From Siniperca chuatsi (taxonomy: Eukaryota > Chordata > Actinopteri > Centrarchiformes > Sinipercidae), in the NCBI RefSeq assembly GCF_020085105.1, contig NC_058047.1, forward strand, positions 3,229,001 to 3,293,000: a DNA stretch of 64,000 bases, read 5' to 3'. A program made the translations under genes and the position numbers. Every line of letters begins with the position of its first letter. Positions within the stretch are counted from its first letter, which is position 1. Below are positions 12,376-24,058 of this stretch, piece by piece. The notes below the pieces were generated by a model. The model saw only the letters and a program-made list of their open reading frames with translations. It was not told the DNA's origin and did not search any database.

Positions 12376-14100
12376 TTTAATAATTGTTTTGCATATTAAT
12401 TTAAATATTTTTATCATCTCCATTTATTTATTAGTCCCTCTACTGTCATGATACAACATATATACATATTCATAGATTTTTGTTTAAAAAGTAGAATCAA
12501 CACAATTGTCAAAGCGAGTAAAACATGTCATGATTTCAAAGCTTTATGTAGCCTACAATTTAATATTTTGGAAGGATAATGACGCATAAATTGCTTTACT
12601 TCCACTTGACACAAGCTCATCCTGTTCTTGTGATGTAAATGGTGTACAACACCTGATACGAGAAGACTGGAAAAACTCCAAGGTTCAATATATTTAGAGG
12701 TCCAACCCTGTATTAAACCCAGGCAACATAACACTCAAACTTCCCGGCACTGCTGCAGTGTTTCCTTAAAATCAAAGGAAGCACATTATGGGGCTTTCAC
12801 TCTATCTCAGACTGCATGGTTGCTGCCTGTACTGTCTTCTATTGACGTTTCCTTTGCTGTAACGTCATTGGGATAATGGACTGTGCAGAATACTTTCAAT
12901 CTATTTTCAATCCGAGGTTTATTTAATCATTTTGCCCTGTAACTCAGTTAGAAGAGACTTGTTTTTTATTATCGTTATGGATAACTATCAATGGGATTAA
13001 ACCTGCAAAAGGTGTAACAGGATAAACTGATTCAACAAGACACTGAATGATGTATATGTGGAAACTGTACATAAGCATGAAACGGTTGACGTTCTTGAGA
13101 GTCGTGCCCGGACACAGGTGGAGGATGAACTCTCTCAGCTCTGGTCACCGAGGCTGTAAATCCACAATCTTTTCTTATGGTGTCACCCAAGCCACTTCAT
13201 GTGAAAGACGACACCACTGTCGCCTCCTCCCCGCACGCTCTGACTGTTGAACTGGCTGGTGGAAATGTCAGGTGATGCATGTTAACTCACTGGCATTTCA
13301 ATAAACAACAGGTCTGAAGAGGATCATGGCTCATCATGTTCCACATCCTCAAAATGAGGTCTACGGCATGCACCATAGTATGTAATGTAATTATAATTAT
13401 AATTGTAACGTGTAGAAGTCCTCCAAAACATCACTAATATGCTCTCTGAAACCACTGATAGTGAACACAGTAATATTTATAATGACGATAATGTGCGTGA
13501 GCATACATTGAAACAAAGGCCTATAATTTGTAGATGAGAGAACATGTAGCATGGACTAATATTGATTAGATAATTGGATGATTCATAATTACAATGAGTC
13601 TAATTTTCATTGTTGTATGAAAGGAGACCGCTGTTTCGTCTAGCCAGGTGGTTGAATCAGTTTATGTTTGACGGATTCCTCTGTGGAACTGAGCTATCTC
13701 CACTCAACCAGGCACCTCTCGGCTGGTGTAATTTTCTGTTAGATTGTTTGACTAATTAAATTACTAATAAAAAGTCCACGCTGTCTGTCGGCAGTGACAG
13801 ACAAAGATCAAAGCCCGAGGCTCAGAATATGGAGTGCAGACATGAAACTCCAACGTAAACTGACTAAGGTGAGGATATAGAGAAGTGAAAGAAAGCTGAG
13901 ATGACAGGCACAAGCGGAAATTAAATTGAGAAGATGCACTGAGGCATTTTGTTGAAACAGAATAAGGGGGCAAAGAGAGTGGTGAGAGACATTTAAAAAC
14001 ACACTTCCCAACAACAGAGGGGAGAGGAACTCAAATCATCATAAAAAAACGCACAAGTGGCAATATTAGTTAACAAGAATTCCTTGTGGGCTTGAAATCA
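12376..14100. other. non-coding stretch
   Basis: Nothing recognised on either strand. Confidence 0.5.
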
Positions 14101-14104
14101 GTGT

Positions 14105-15252
14105 TTGAAGAGGCCCATCTCCACCACAGACTTCAGCCACCACACGGAGTCCTGCCACCTTCAGAGGTTTTGTGATGACTCTGCTGTGGTGGGATGTATC
14201 AGCGGTGGTGATGAGACTGAGTACAGGGCTGTGGTGGGTAACTTTGTCTCATGGTGTGAGCAGAACCATCTGCAGCTCAGTGCTACAAAGTCTAAGGAGC
14301 TGGTTGTAGATCTACTAAGGGCCTAGGAAATAGTGACCCCGGTTTCCATCCAGGGGGGTCAGTGTGGACATTGTAGAGGATTATAAGTACCTGGGAGTAC
14401 ATATGGACAATAAACTGGACTGGGTTAAGAACACTCAGGCTCTGTACAGGAAGGGCCAGAGCCGCCTCTATTTTCTGAGGAGGCTGAGGTCCTTCAACAT
14501 CTGCCGGACAATGCTGAGGATGTTTTATGTTTTATGTGGTGGCCAGTGCTATCCTGTATGCTGCTGCATGCTGGGGCAGCAGGTTGAGGGTAGCGGACGC
14601 TAACAGACTCAACAAACTGATCTTTAAGGCCAGTGGCATTGTGGGGGTGGAGCTGGACTCTCTGGCGGTGGTGTCAGAGAGGAGGATGCTGGCCACAGGA
14701 AGTCATTCCTGCCTGTGGCCATCAAACTCTTTAACTCCTCCCTCTAAGTGTCAGTCTGTATCACCCTAAGTCACTAAACTGGACATTGGATCATTAACGT
14801 CACTGCAATACTTGAAATAATTGTGCAATATTCTCTGTTTAATACTCCTGTGCCATATGCTCTGTTTTCAGTTTAAAATTCTCTATTTATTGATATTTAT
14901 TCATACTTCTATTACTGCTGTGCAATATCCACCATCTCATAATCATCTTAATAAGCTACACTTTGCTTGACAGTACATGCACTATTACTTATTACTTATA
15001 TTATTACATTGTATTATACTGTACATACTTATCAACCTCTAAATCCACTTTGGTACTTACACTTATTTTAGCTTTGATACTTTATATCCACTTTGTACTT
15101 AATTTATCTTACCTGTATTATAGTGTATTATATTTTGATTTGCTCAGTACTTCTATTCCTTCTATTCTCAAGTGTGCACTGACGTGATAGTGAGCAACTG
15201 TAACGAAAGAGTTTCCCCTCGGGGATCAATAAAGCATTTCTGATTCTGATTC
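14105..15252 (+). mobile_element. 5'-truncated Rex1-like LINE
   Basis: A broken reverse-transcriptase C-terminal half is readable in pieces: FCDDSAVVG (14175-14205), then EDYKYLGVHMDNKLDWVKNT (near 14370-14430), KGQSRLYFLRRLRSFNICRT (near 14450-14510), then ASAILYAAACWGS after a frameshift. The 3' region ends CCCTCGGGGATCAATAAAG followed by a TCTGATTC repeat tail at 15237-15255. This is the organisation of CR1/L2/Rex1-supergroup elements; Rex1/Babar is my best guess. Stops and frameshifts show it is dead. A second 3' end of the same subfamily lies reversed at 54367-54485. Confidence 0.8.
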
Positions 15253-15765
15253 TGATCACATGATCTGAGAAAAATCAAATCCCCTCTTGTGCAAACAGCT
15301 GAGGGAAAACACATAAGAGGTAATGATGATGGAAAGACATGGAAGATTTAAGCACTGAGGTGAGTATAATGATTAGGAGAGGAGCCAAAGCAAGACAGCA
15401 TTAAAAAGAGTCTAAACTTTCAACCCAAGACAGAGCAGTTCTAATCCAATACACGTCTTTTTGTCAAATTCAGCGAATATCTCCTCACGGTCCAATATTC
15501 AGTGTGTACGGGTGTTTGTACACAGCCCTGGCTCTGTAAATGGGAAACAAACAAAGTGGCTCGGACCAGCCGCACTACACTATTCCAGCCATGATTTGTG
15601 TGTCAGGTAACGTTAAATGACTTGCCCACGGACATTCAGCTTGCTTTCTAGTTTTCCAAGATGTGCTGTTGTTGTGATGTTTGCAGAATCGCATACCCCA
15701 ACTTTAAGGTTGGGGAAAGATTGCCTTTGTGGTTCAAAGAAACCAATGATGATTGTTATTGGCAA

Positions 15766-15798
<33 letters not shown>

Positions 15799-16285
15799 AT
15801 TTGGTTTCAGAAGTGAGGGGACCCAATAAAGGGATTATTCAACAATTAAAAAGAAATAAGAAAGAAAATACTATGTGAATGCTAGTTATTTACATGCATT
15901 TATAGTAAATGGTTGCCTTCCATAAGCCCAACAAATTATTTGAAATTTGGGCAAAATTTCTGTATTGATGCATTAACCCTGAAAATTTTATTTTGTTTCA
16001 CTGATAGACAACTGAAACTGAGATGATGCCGTATTTACAGTTCTAACTACAGATCACAAAAAAAGAATAAGAATGTAATAAAATAAAACATTACAAGCAA
16101 TTCTTGTTTGGAAAAAAAATACAATTTTAAAGAGTGGAAATTACATTTTTGGTTGGTAGAATATAGGATAATTGAATAACCTGTAAATACCTTTCATGAA
16201 ATGTTATTTTCTAAATGGCTTCAGAATTTAAAGTGATTATTATTATATATATTATATATTATTATTATACTAGACTGAAGAGACT
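15253..16285. other. non-coding stretch with (TA)n tract
   Basis: A (TA)n run lies at 15768-15796. Nothing else is recognised. Confidence 0.5.
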
Positions 16286-16294
16286 TTCATCCAG

Positions 16295-16370
16295 AACACA
16301 GCACATGAAGTCAGTCTATATGCTGACGACATTACACTGAATTATGTCCCTAAAAGTGGCAATAATCTGT
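16295..16370 (+). mobile_element. small L1-type reverse transcriptase fragment
   Basis: Reads HEVSLYADDITL in one plus-strand frame (about 16305-16340). YADD is the reverse-transcriptase active-site box, and the preceding SL is usual in L1-clade elements. Only about 25 codons are recognisable, so it is a relic. Confidence 0.6.
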
Positions 16371-16790
16371 ATTTTTATAATAATTATCACCCGAATGTGC
16401 AGCTCTCCTTGGCTTTACATTGAGTTTCAGCTCATTGTGTAGCTGTCCAACCCACGAAAGTGACAAGCTCTTTTCAGAGAAAAAGTTCCAAAAACCCACT
16501 GTATACTACCTGCTCAGCAGCAAACAGCAGACAGACACAGACACTTACGCGCAGAAGAATGCATCTACTCACAGACGAGAGGCTCGTGCTGCTGACAGAG
16601 CAGGAATTAAACATTAATGGCATCCTCCTTGACTGATCTGTAACGTTAGCTAGCTCAGTGGTGCTGGGTGAGCTAGCAGTGTCAAACTATTAGTTAGAAT
16701 ATTGTTGTTGCTATTTGTTATCATTGCACCTTTCCTTCTGCACCGTGATACGGTTGGTGGGTGTAGTTCGGTAGAAAGAAAATAGTTCCT
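16371..16790. other. non-coding stretch
   Basis: No gene seen. GTTAGCTAGCTC-type simple wording occurs near 16640. Confidence 0.45.
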
Positions 16791-16794
16791 ACAT

Positions 16795-17045
16795 GAAACT
16801 GCTCACAACAAGGTCTGTGGATTATTCTTGAGTAACCAGGTCGTGATTTCTGGAAAGAGACATTGCTGTTGAGTCTTTCAAATGTATTTTTTTAGCGCTT
16901 TGAGCGCCACAAGCCGAGTGCCATATAGTCCCATTATATTCAAAAAATGCAGATCTCTACGGCCGATATCTCCAAAACTCAGCAGCTCCCACCAAAACAA
17001 TCTAGAGTCATAAATAGCACTACAGGTGAGAGGAATAATATGTAT
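16795..17045 (-). repeat. interspersed repeat family R1, copy 2 (inverted)
   Basis: Reverse-complement partner of 1865-2130: CAAGGTCTGTGGATTATTCT at its start and GGAGATATCGGCCGTAGAGA on the other strand. The two copies lie about 15 kb apart in opposite orientation. Confidence 0.7.
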
Positions 17046-17317
17046 TTTTGATTTTAGGGGGGGAACTGTACATTTAATCTTAATTTTGTGATATATAAGA
17101 TTACTTGTATTTTGGCTTGATATTAAAATGGAGCTCCTAAACCCAAATATTGGAAATTTAATATTTAATATATACAATATGTAATTCAGGTGATATTTTT
17201 TAAATAAAAAGTAGACAAATTCAGTGCTTCATTGATAAAATATAATGCCACAGGCATGTTCAGTCCAAAAATATACATTTAAAACTCAAATCAATCACTA
17301 AACGCCTCACATGCACA

Positions 17318-17351
<34 letters not shown>

Positions 17352-18325
17352 TACACACACCTCTTACACACTCATCCCCCTTGAATAGAAGGACCAGCGT
17401 TTGGAAGGTGTTATGCAGAGTAAAATCATCCCTCTTTCATTTCACACCCCAGTGAAGATGTGTAACTGATGCTCCATGATCCCATTCCAGATGATGATGT
17501 GTCTGTTCAGCCTCCGGCTGCAGTGCGGTCGACTGCTGCCGCTTCTACTGTATGTGTCTCTGTGCGGCGTGTTCAAGCTGCAGGGGCAACTGTAACAGCA
17601 GCAGAAACAGGAGCTCCACTGAGATGCATCTCAATGAGAACAGGGGAAGATGTTTTTCTCACATTTTCTCGAAATGCTCACATCGGGAGCTACATATTTA
17701 CCTCATAAATACTGTGCAATGCCTGTTCCCTGCAACATTACACAATAAAACATTTAAGACTAAAATCATCATCAGACCAGAAAACCTCAAGCGTAGGTAA
17801 GACTCTCAGCATAAATGTTAACATAACTCATGATGATAGGGACAAATCTATCTACAGAACAAATATGAAAACAAGGTAGAGTTGCAATTAAGGCTGACTG
17901 CTAGTGTTAAATGTGATGGTGAAGAAGATGATTTTCTTTTTAAAATGTTAGAGAAATGAAGACATCAGGAAGAGAAATGAATGAGGGGAAAGCAAAAAAA
18001 GAATATTAATAGCTGAAATATGGTCTGATTTGTTAGAAAATTCTTGAAAAGCACTCACACAACAGTTTTACAGTGACTATTTCCATTAGTTAAGGTCTCA
18101 GTTGTCACCAATACGCATAATTATCTTTGGCTTCACCACACAGCATGAATTAAAAACAAGACAATGATTTGAAGACAGACATCAAGAACAGAACATCAAC
18201 AAACAAAAGAAAAAGACATAGATGCAGCTATAAATAATCACTCTTAGCATCAAGCTACACATAGTGATAGACAACCAAAGGATACACATGTCAGATTTTT
18301 TTTTTCATTCAAGTAATTGCGTAGT
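17046..18325. other. non-coding stretch with (CA)n tract
   Basis: A (CA)n microsatellite occupies 17318-17360. No other feature is supported. Confidence 0.5.
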
Positions 18326-18327
18326 GA

Positions 18328-18488
18328 TGGCGTCTTGGCAGCCTAGTGGTTAAGGTGCATACGATGTAACCGTTTGATTCTGGCCGGGGTCCTTTGTTGT
18401 ATGTCATACAACTCTCCATCTCCACATATTTCCTTTCTCTCTCTAAACTGTGGATTGTCAAATAAAGATGAAATACCACAAAAATCAT
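18328..18488 (+). mobile_element. tRNA-derived SINE
   Basis: A box-like TAGTGGTTAAGGTGCATAC (18344-18362) is followed about 10 bases later by the B box-like TTTGATTCTGGCC. An unrelated pyrimidine-rich body and a TGTCAAATAAAGATGAAATA tail follow. This is the layout of fish tRNA-derived SINEs. It is not a tRNA gene because the cloverleaf cannot close. A reversed relative lies at 20955-21090. Confidence 0.7.
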
Positions 18489-19690
18489 TGTTTAAAAAAG
18501 GGGAAGTGCAGTAGTTTGTGTAAAATTAGATGAAATGCTCTCCAGATGTCATTGGAATCTGCTAGGAAGTTGCTGAGATACCTGCTAGCAATGATATTGA
18601 TTGTGAATCCTTCTAATATAACATGAATAGTTTCCGTGATTTCCATGTGTGAAAGTCTATCTTTACCAGTTGCTACAGTAAACATAGCATTTCCAAATAT
18701 GGAGGATTAAACTTATTTCAACTAATATGCTGTTATCTGTACCACAGGGACTGAAATGAGCTTAAACCCCTTTTCAAGTTTTAAACAGTGTCCTGTTCTT
18801 CCCAGCAGCAATAATTGCAATCATTGCACTGCCAACAGAAACCACATAAATGACACACGTCTGAGCAGCACCTTTCTTTTAAATACCTCTTGAACTGAAA
18901 GGAACAGTGATCACTAAACCCATTTAAGAGCAGAGCAAAATGAACGACTAGTCTTCACGGTTTCATAAGCCCAGAATCTCTCAGCAATTCAGAGCTTTTG
19001 TTCCCATGACAGCAGTAGGAGGACTCTGTAGTTCTGCAGTGAAATTCCACTGATGAGTCTGATATGTACCCCGTGTGCCACACAGCACATTAGATACTCT
19101 TAAAGATGAGTGTATATGTCGTGCTTCCCTGTTCATAAAATTAGCACCCTGTATGAGAGCTAAATCAGGCTTTTATTTGACAGCTGTAGCTCATAAAAAT
19201 TATTGAGGTGATTGACCGAATGTAATTTTGATTCAGCGATGTGATTACACTGCCAGCTTAGAGACGAAGAGGGAGGAAATAATCAACAGGGTGGGAGTCG
19301 AGGGGAGGGAAAACAAGAATTCTGGGCAGCAACATCCCAGGAGTCTGGTTGGTAGACAGACACTGATGTTGAAATTCAGATCACACACACGCCTGCAAAC
19401 CATGCTGCTCACCAGGGAGGGGAAGGATGAGAGACAGAGGGGGAGAGAGAGCAGAGGGGGGAGTAAGAAAGGGACAGAGGTAGACTGAGAGGCTGTATGA
19501 CAGCATACAGAGGAGGAGGCTGAACCTTGATGTACATGCACATCACATGCATATAATCAGACGACTTCCAGCGAAATTGTAGGACTGAGGAGCCTGCATT
19601 AGAATTCACATATATAATGCCATACAGTACTGCTCATCTTCAATGTTTGGATTTGAAACAGTGACGCTGAACAGCAGAGACTCTCTGTAG
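18489..19690. other. non-coding stretch
   Basis: No gene or clear repeat recognised. It is purine-rich around 19420-19480. Confidence 0.5.
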
Positions 19691-19694
19691 TGGT

Positions 19695-20180
19695 GATGTC
19701 ACATAGACAAATCATGGAGCTGCCTCCACAGACCGGGGAAACGTGGAACAACTCCGCGACTTGATGACGACAAAGTGGTGATTTAATTCCGGGTTCAGGC
19801 CACACAATATCAGCCTTCTCTCCCCGAGTATGACAAATTCCTTGTTCTGTGCGATGACCAATAGGAGCAGAGAGTGCTCTTCAACTGTAAACATGGCGAA
19901 GCGAAAGAGGAAGGATGCTGTTGGTGCTGCGAGGTGGAGCTGTGAGAGGAAAGGTCACCGGTGTTATTTTCTTTCTTTTTGTTAGGCTTTTCCGAGCACA
20001 AGACAGCCAACATCATACACATCGCTTCGGACGCCGTTGTTTGTTTACCTTCTTGTTCCTGGAAGTCGGTCTCTAGCTCCTCCTTCCCGATGACATCACG
20101 CAGGTTGTGAAAGACAGCAAGTTATGATTGGTCGGGGACCAACATCTAGTCTGTAATGTCTCTCATCCAAGTCACGGCAA
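19695..20180 (+). repeat. unclassified CpG-containing block, repeat or promoter-like
   Basis: Richer in CpG than its surroundings, with a CCAAT at 19859 followed by ATGGCGAAGCGAAAGAGGAAG at 19892. The frame from that ATG closes after about 30 codons with no splice donor at its end. Its wording resembles dispersed fish repeats, but no second copy is in this window. It could also be a decayed promoter. Confidence 0.3.
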
Positions 20181-20344
20181 GAATTTATGACTTTATAATC
20201 ACCTAACCTTACACAGTGACCCTCGTAACAGGCAGAAATATTGTGTAGTCTGCACCCAGCATAACTGAGGTATGGGGGATGTTTCCATATTCACAGCTGG
20301 AGCATTCAGACCAAGCTCATTTGGATGTAAAATCAACAATAAAA

Positions 20345-20640
20345 TAGTTTCAGCCTGTCAGTGTCAAGAGATACATTTCAGAAGTTGTCAACTTACCTAC
20401 TCTTGCCAGATTGTTTATTGAACCTTCCAGTCATGGAGTTGGAGCCTTTGTGCATGTTTCTTGCCGCCATGTTTTTTTTAACCCTGCCTGCCTTTTTGGA
20501 CTTTTGTCTAATACCTTACGCCTTGGTTATGGACTTTGGCGGTTTTGATTACCTGTTGCCAACCTCTGCCTGTCTTTTTGACACAGTAAAGACTGCTTTT
20601 AACCTACCTGCCTTGTCTGAGTCATGCTTTTGAGTTACAC
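20345..20640 (+). repeat. LTR-like pyrimidine-rich repeat
   Basis: Repeated TGCCTGCC/TTTTTGGACTTTTG wording ending GACACAGTAAAGACTGC resembles fish LTR retrotransposon termini. No primer site, polypurine tract or flanking duplication is visible. Confidence 0.35.
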
Positions 20641-20954
20641 TATATCCTTTTTCCAAGAGAAAATTGTTTAGTTGCTCTTTAAGGGTTCTAATTGTTTTCT
20701 TCTGATCCAGTCACTTCTTTTAAGATCATTTTAAGTTAGATTTTTTTTGTTACTGGAATCAGAACCATTGACAATCAAGTGACAGAAGAAATAATAACTA
20801 AGAAACCGTGAAAATAGCAAGCAGTCCCGTCATAGTCTAACTGTTGTCCAGTTGTCTTCTCAAATTCCTCAGTTGTTAAATATAAACTCCTTTCCTCATT
20901 GTCAAGACCAAAGAAATCTGTCTATGTTGGATGGAAAATATGGTACTTTTTTGG

Positions 20955-21090
20955 CAATTTGCCCTTATTTGATAATGATAGTAGAGATTCAGAATGGAAA
21001 TGCAGGGAGAGAGAATGGGGGAGGGAGGAGGGGGTGAAATGCAACAAAGAAATCAAACCAGGGACGTTGCAGTTATGTGCAAGTTTTAAT
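20955..21090 (-). mobile_element. tRNA-derived SINE fragment, reversed
   Basis: Contains AATCAAACCAGGGACG, a reversed B box-like segment, beside GAAATGCAGGGAGAGAGA, which matches the body of fish tRNA SINEs in reverse. The A box end is decayed. Confidence 0.55.
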
Positions 21091-21781
21091 TATCTTGCCT
21101 TTGAAAAGATCCACTTCCCTTTCCAAAATCACTGAAAGAGCTCTTACACATGAAGACTATGCCATCTCAGTTATCCTGTGTCACATTTTTATAATGAGGC
21201 GTGGTGACAAATGTGCACACAGAGTGAAGGTAAGTGCATACAAACACAGACAGGTGAGAGAATAGGGGGGCTGGCAGGAACGACAGTGAGCCGGATGAAG
21301 AGACTGAGACAGAGCCTCGTGTGCTCATTTGTTTGGATACCGAGTAAAGCAGATGGGTAAATGAGTTTGACGGTGCAAACACAAACCCAACACGTACACA
21401 CACGTGCACACAGGGAAGAGTTATTGGATCACCTTTTATACATACACAACATAGCACAGCAGATTACCAGCACAGTATAGTCTCGGACACATACACCCAA
21501 CCTGCTTTACTGCCAAGTCAAATATTCAGGGGCATCATTTCCAGACGTGAGAAGCTCTGAGTTGATCAAAATGTTAATAAGCTCATCTGAGTCGCCTTCA
21601 GTTACCGTGCGCTCACAGCAGTTAAGTTTTACAAGCAGTAGAGATTTATGAACTTTTTTTAAAGTATTATAGGTGCTTATTATCTTAGTGCATTATAATG
21701 CAACAGTTTACTGTATGTGTATGTGTGTTATGTATTATTATGGAAAGCATGATAACCAATTTAATTTATTATTTGCTAGAT
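21091..21781. other. non-coding stretch
   Basis: Nothing recognised. Confidence 0.5.
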
Positions 21782-21793
21782 GATATAAATCTA

Positions 21794-22088
21794 GGAGTCT
21801 GCATGTCCTCCCCGTGTTACCGTGGGTTCTCTCCGGGTTCTCCGGCTTCCTCCCACCGTCCAAAGACATGCATGTGTAGGTTAATTGATAACTCTAAATT
21901 GCCCGTATTGAATGAATGTGTGAGTGAATGGTTGTCTGTCCTTGTCTGTGTCTGTGTTCGCCCTGCGACGAGTTGGCCACTGTCCAGGGTGTGCCCTGCC
22001 TAAGGCCCGAAGTCACTGGGATAGGCTCCAGTCACCCGCGACCCCCTAACGGGGACCAAGCGGTAGAAAATGGATGGATGGATGGATG
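21794..22088 (+). mobile_element. RTE-type retroposon 3' end with target duplication
   Basis: The 295-bp body has the wording of RTE-clade LINE ends and their SINEs in fish (TCTCCGGGTTCTCCGGCTTC, CCAAAGACATGCATG, GGGATAGGCTCCAG) and a GGATGGATGG tail. It is flanked by a perfect 12-bp duplication GATATAAATCTA at 21782-21793 and 22089-22100, direct proof of insertion by target-primed reverse transcription. No coding capacity remains. Confidence 0.85.
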
Positions 22089-22100
22089 GATATAAATCTA

Positions 22101-23720
22101 AGTAAAGAAAATAACATGTATGTACTTGTTTTCTTTTTTATTGAAGAACCTCTGACTTTATCGTGCCCCCTTTTTCTTTTTACATAATTTATTTCCCATG
22201 CTCTGTTTTTCCATCCTATAATGTCCATTTCATGTACTTACTCTTTTTGCATTTTACTATTTTTGTCTATTTTTCTGTCTTCACTCTCAAATCCCTCCGT
22301 CCATCGCTCAATCTCCAGACGCAACAAAGTTACGTGCTCTCTCCAGTGAGCATTCACACAGGGAGAGGGCTTGTACCAAACTGGCCTGAGGCACACTTTG
22401 CTATTTGTACCCGCTATACATACCATTTTGCCCTCATCCATCACCCGCTCCTCCCAGCTCTTGTTTTGGTGTTTTGCTTTTTCATTCTGGGTCAGAGGTG
22501 GTTAACAAAAAGGGGGCTTGAGTCCCACTCAATGACCGCCATTGATCTGCAAATGTGAGAAGGGTGGCCGAAACACTTTTAGCTCCTTTGTCCGGAAGAA
22601 CAACAAGATTTGAGCGCGGTTAGTTGTTTACTGTCATGCAATATTTGACTCTTCATCTGTGTTTGGCCCTGCATGAGATGCAGGGGCCCAGATTAAAGAC
22701 GATGTTGCTATAAACAGAGCAGGGAGAAGAGGGGAGAGGGAGGTACAGTAATGAATTTAACAAAGAGAGGCAGAATAGAAGGAGAGCAGATGATTTGTAG
22801 GTGTGGTAGAAAAAAAGAAAGTAGAAAGAACTCCGTGCGAGTTGAAGCAGTAATTATGACTTACTGTTTCAGTGGGGCTGACCCAAGATGATTTAGTTCG
22901 AGAGACAGAGAAGAAATAAGGCTGTTTAAACTGGAAAGAAGTTTAACTGTTACTACAATTCACAGTTCAGAAGCACATACTATTTTGTTCATTTTTTTAA
23001 GCTTTGTTTGAACAGTGTCACTGTTCAAACAAGTACAAAACTCCTTATATAAGCACTCTTTATAAGATTATTAGCTCAGCAAACAATTTTCACTACACTC
23101 TTTTCATAAGTTAGTCTTTCAGTCAGATTTTAGCTAGGAAGTAACTGCTGGATGTTGGAGCTTTCAGTCACCAGTAAAGAAAGCTCGAAGGCAAAAAGTT
23201 CAGAGAATTAGGTGTTTGAAACAATCTGTTCCAGCTGGATCACAATTCGTTGGGTTCTTTTTTATGTGACCATCCAGCATTTTTAGTAATTATCAAACAA
23301 GGCTCCCCACAGCAGAAAGTAGATCTTGAAGTGATTCGGCAGATCCAGGAACAGCTTGTAAAACTCTTTTCTCACCAAAAGTGACATAAAATTATCACTG
23401 ATGATAATCAATTAAATCTCTATTCTAGTAGTGTAACACAAAACAAATGTTTGTGTATATGAGTCATTCATTTATCAAGGGAGTGTTATCATAAACTGTA
23501 ACTATGTTGGCCCAAACTTACCAATGGGAAATGGGACCACAGTTACAATGCTAAAACAAACTGCCTTGAAAATCACTTTGATTCTTAAATGAATTAAAAG
23601 CAAATAAATAAACAAAACATTTTGAAAGCGTAAAGGTCTGATACACACCTGTAAAACATTGGCCCTGTCAGTCTGTCTCTCTGTCCCTCCTCTCCAGCCA
23701 AATTCCTAATTCCTCCTTTA
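22101..23720. other. non-coding stretch
   Basis: No exon or repeat recognised. A 131-residue frame at 22163-22558 has no domain and is interpreted as chance. Confidence 0.5.
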
Positions 23721-23724
23721 ATGC

Positions 23725-24058
23725 CATTTTCCATCCATCCACCAGATGCCCTCGGACTTTCCCTCCTTTCCCCATCACCTGACTGCCCCACCCATCCACA
23801 CACCTGTTCCCACTTCCCTCATCTGCTCTGCAGTTGCCTGGCCTTCCACCTCCTCACCTGCATCTCATTCACTCATCAGCCACTCAGTTCACATACCAGC
23901 CCAGTTCCATTCATTTCCTGCCTGCTTGCACCTTCCTGCCTACCTATACCTGCCTGTAAGCCTTCTATTGTCAATAAATCACTGGAAGTAGCCTGTCCGC
24001 CTTGCCTGTCTGCATTTGGGTCCTATTCCTTGCTGCCTCACACTCACCAGCTGTGACA
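23725..24058 (+). mobile_element. probable solo LTR
   Basis: C/T-rich block with a poly(A) signal AATAAA at about 23972 and an end reading CAGCTGTGACA, the usual style of fish Gypsy-like LTR ends. No polypurine tract or primer site flanks it, and the left border is not defined. Confidence 0.4.

Noticed and set aside
18344-18400. Possible tRNA gene (A and B box-like)
   Set aside because: No closed acceptor stem or anticodon loop; SINE body and tail follow.
22163-22558. 131-residue plus-strand frame with hydrophobic stretches
   Set aside because: T-rich DNA gives Phe/Leu-rich frames by chance; no family motif and nothing conserved in its neighbours.
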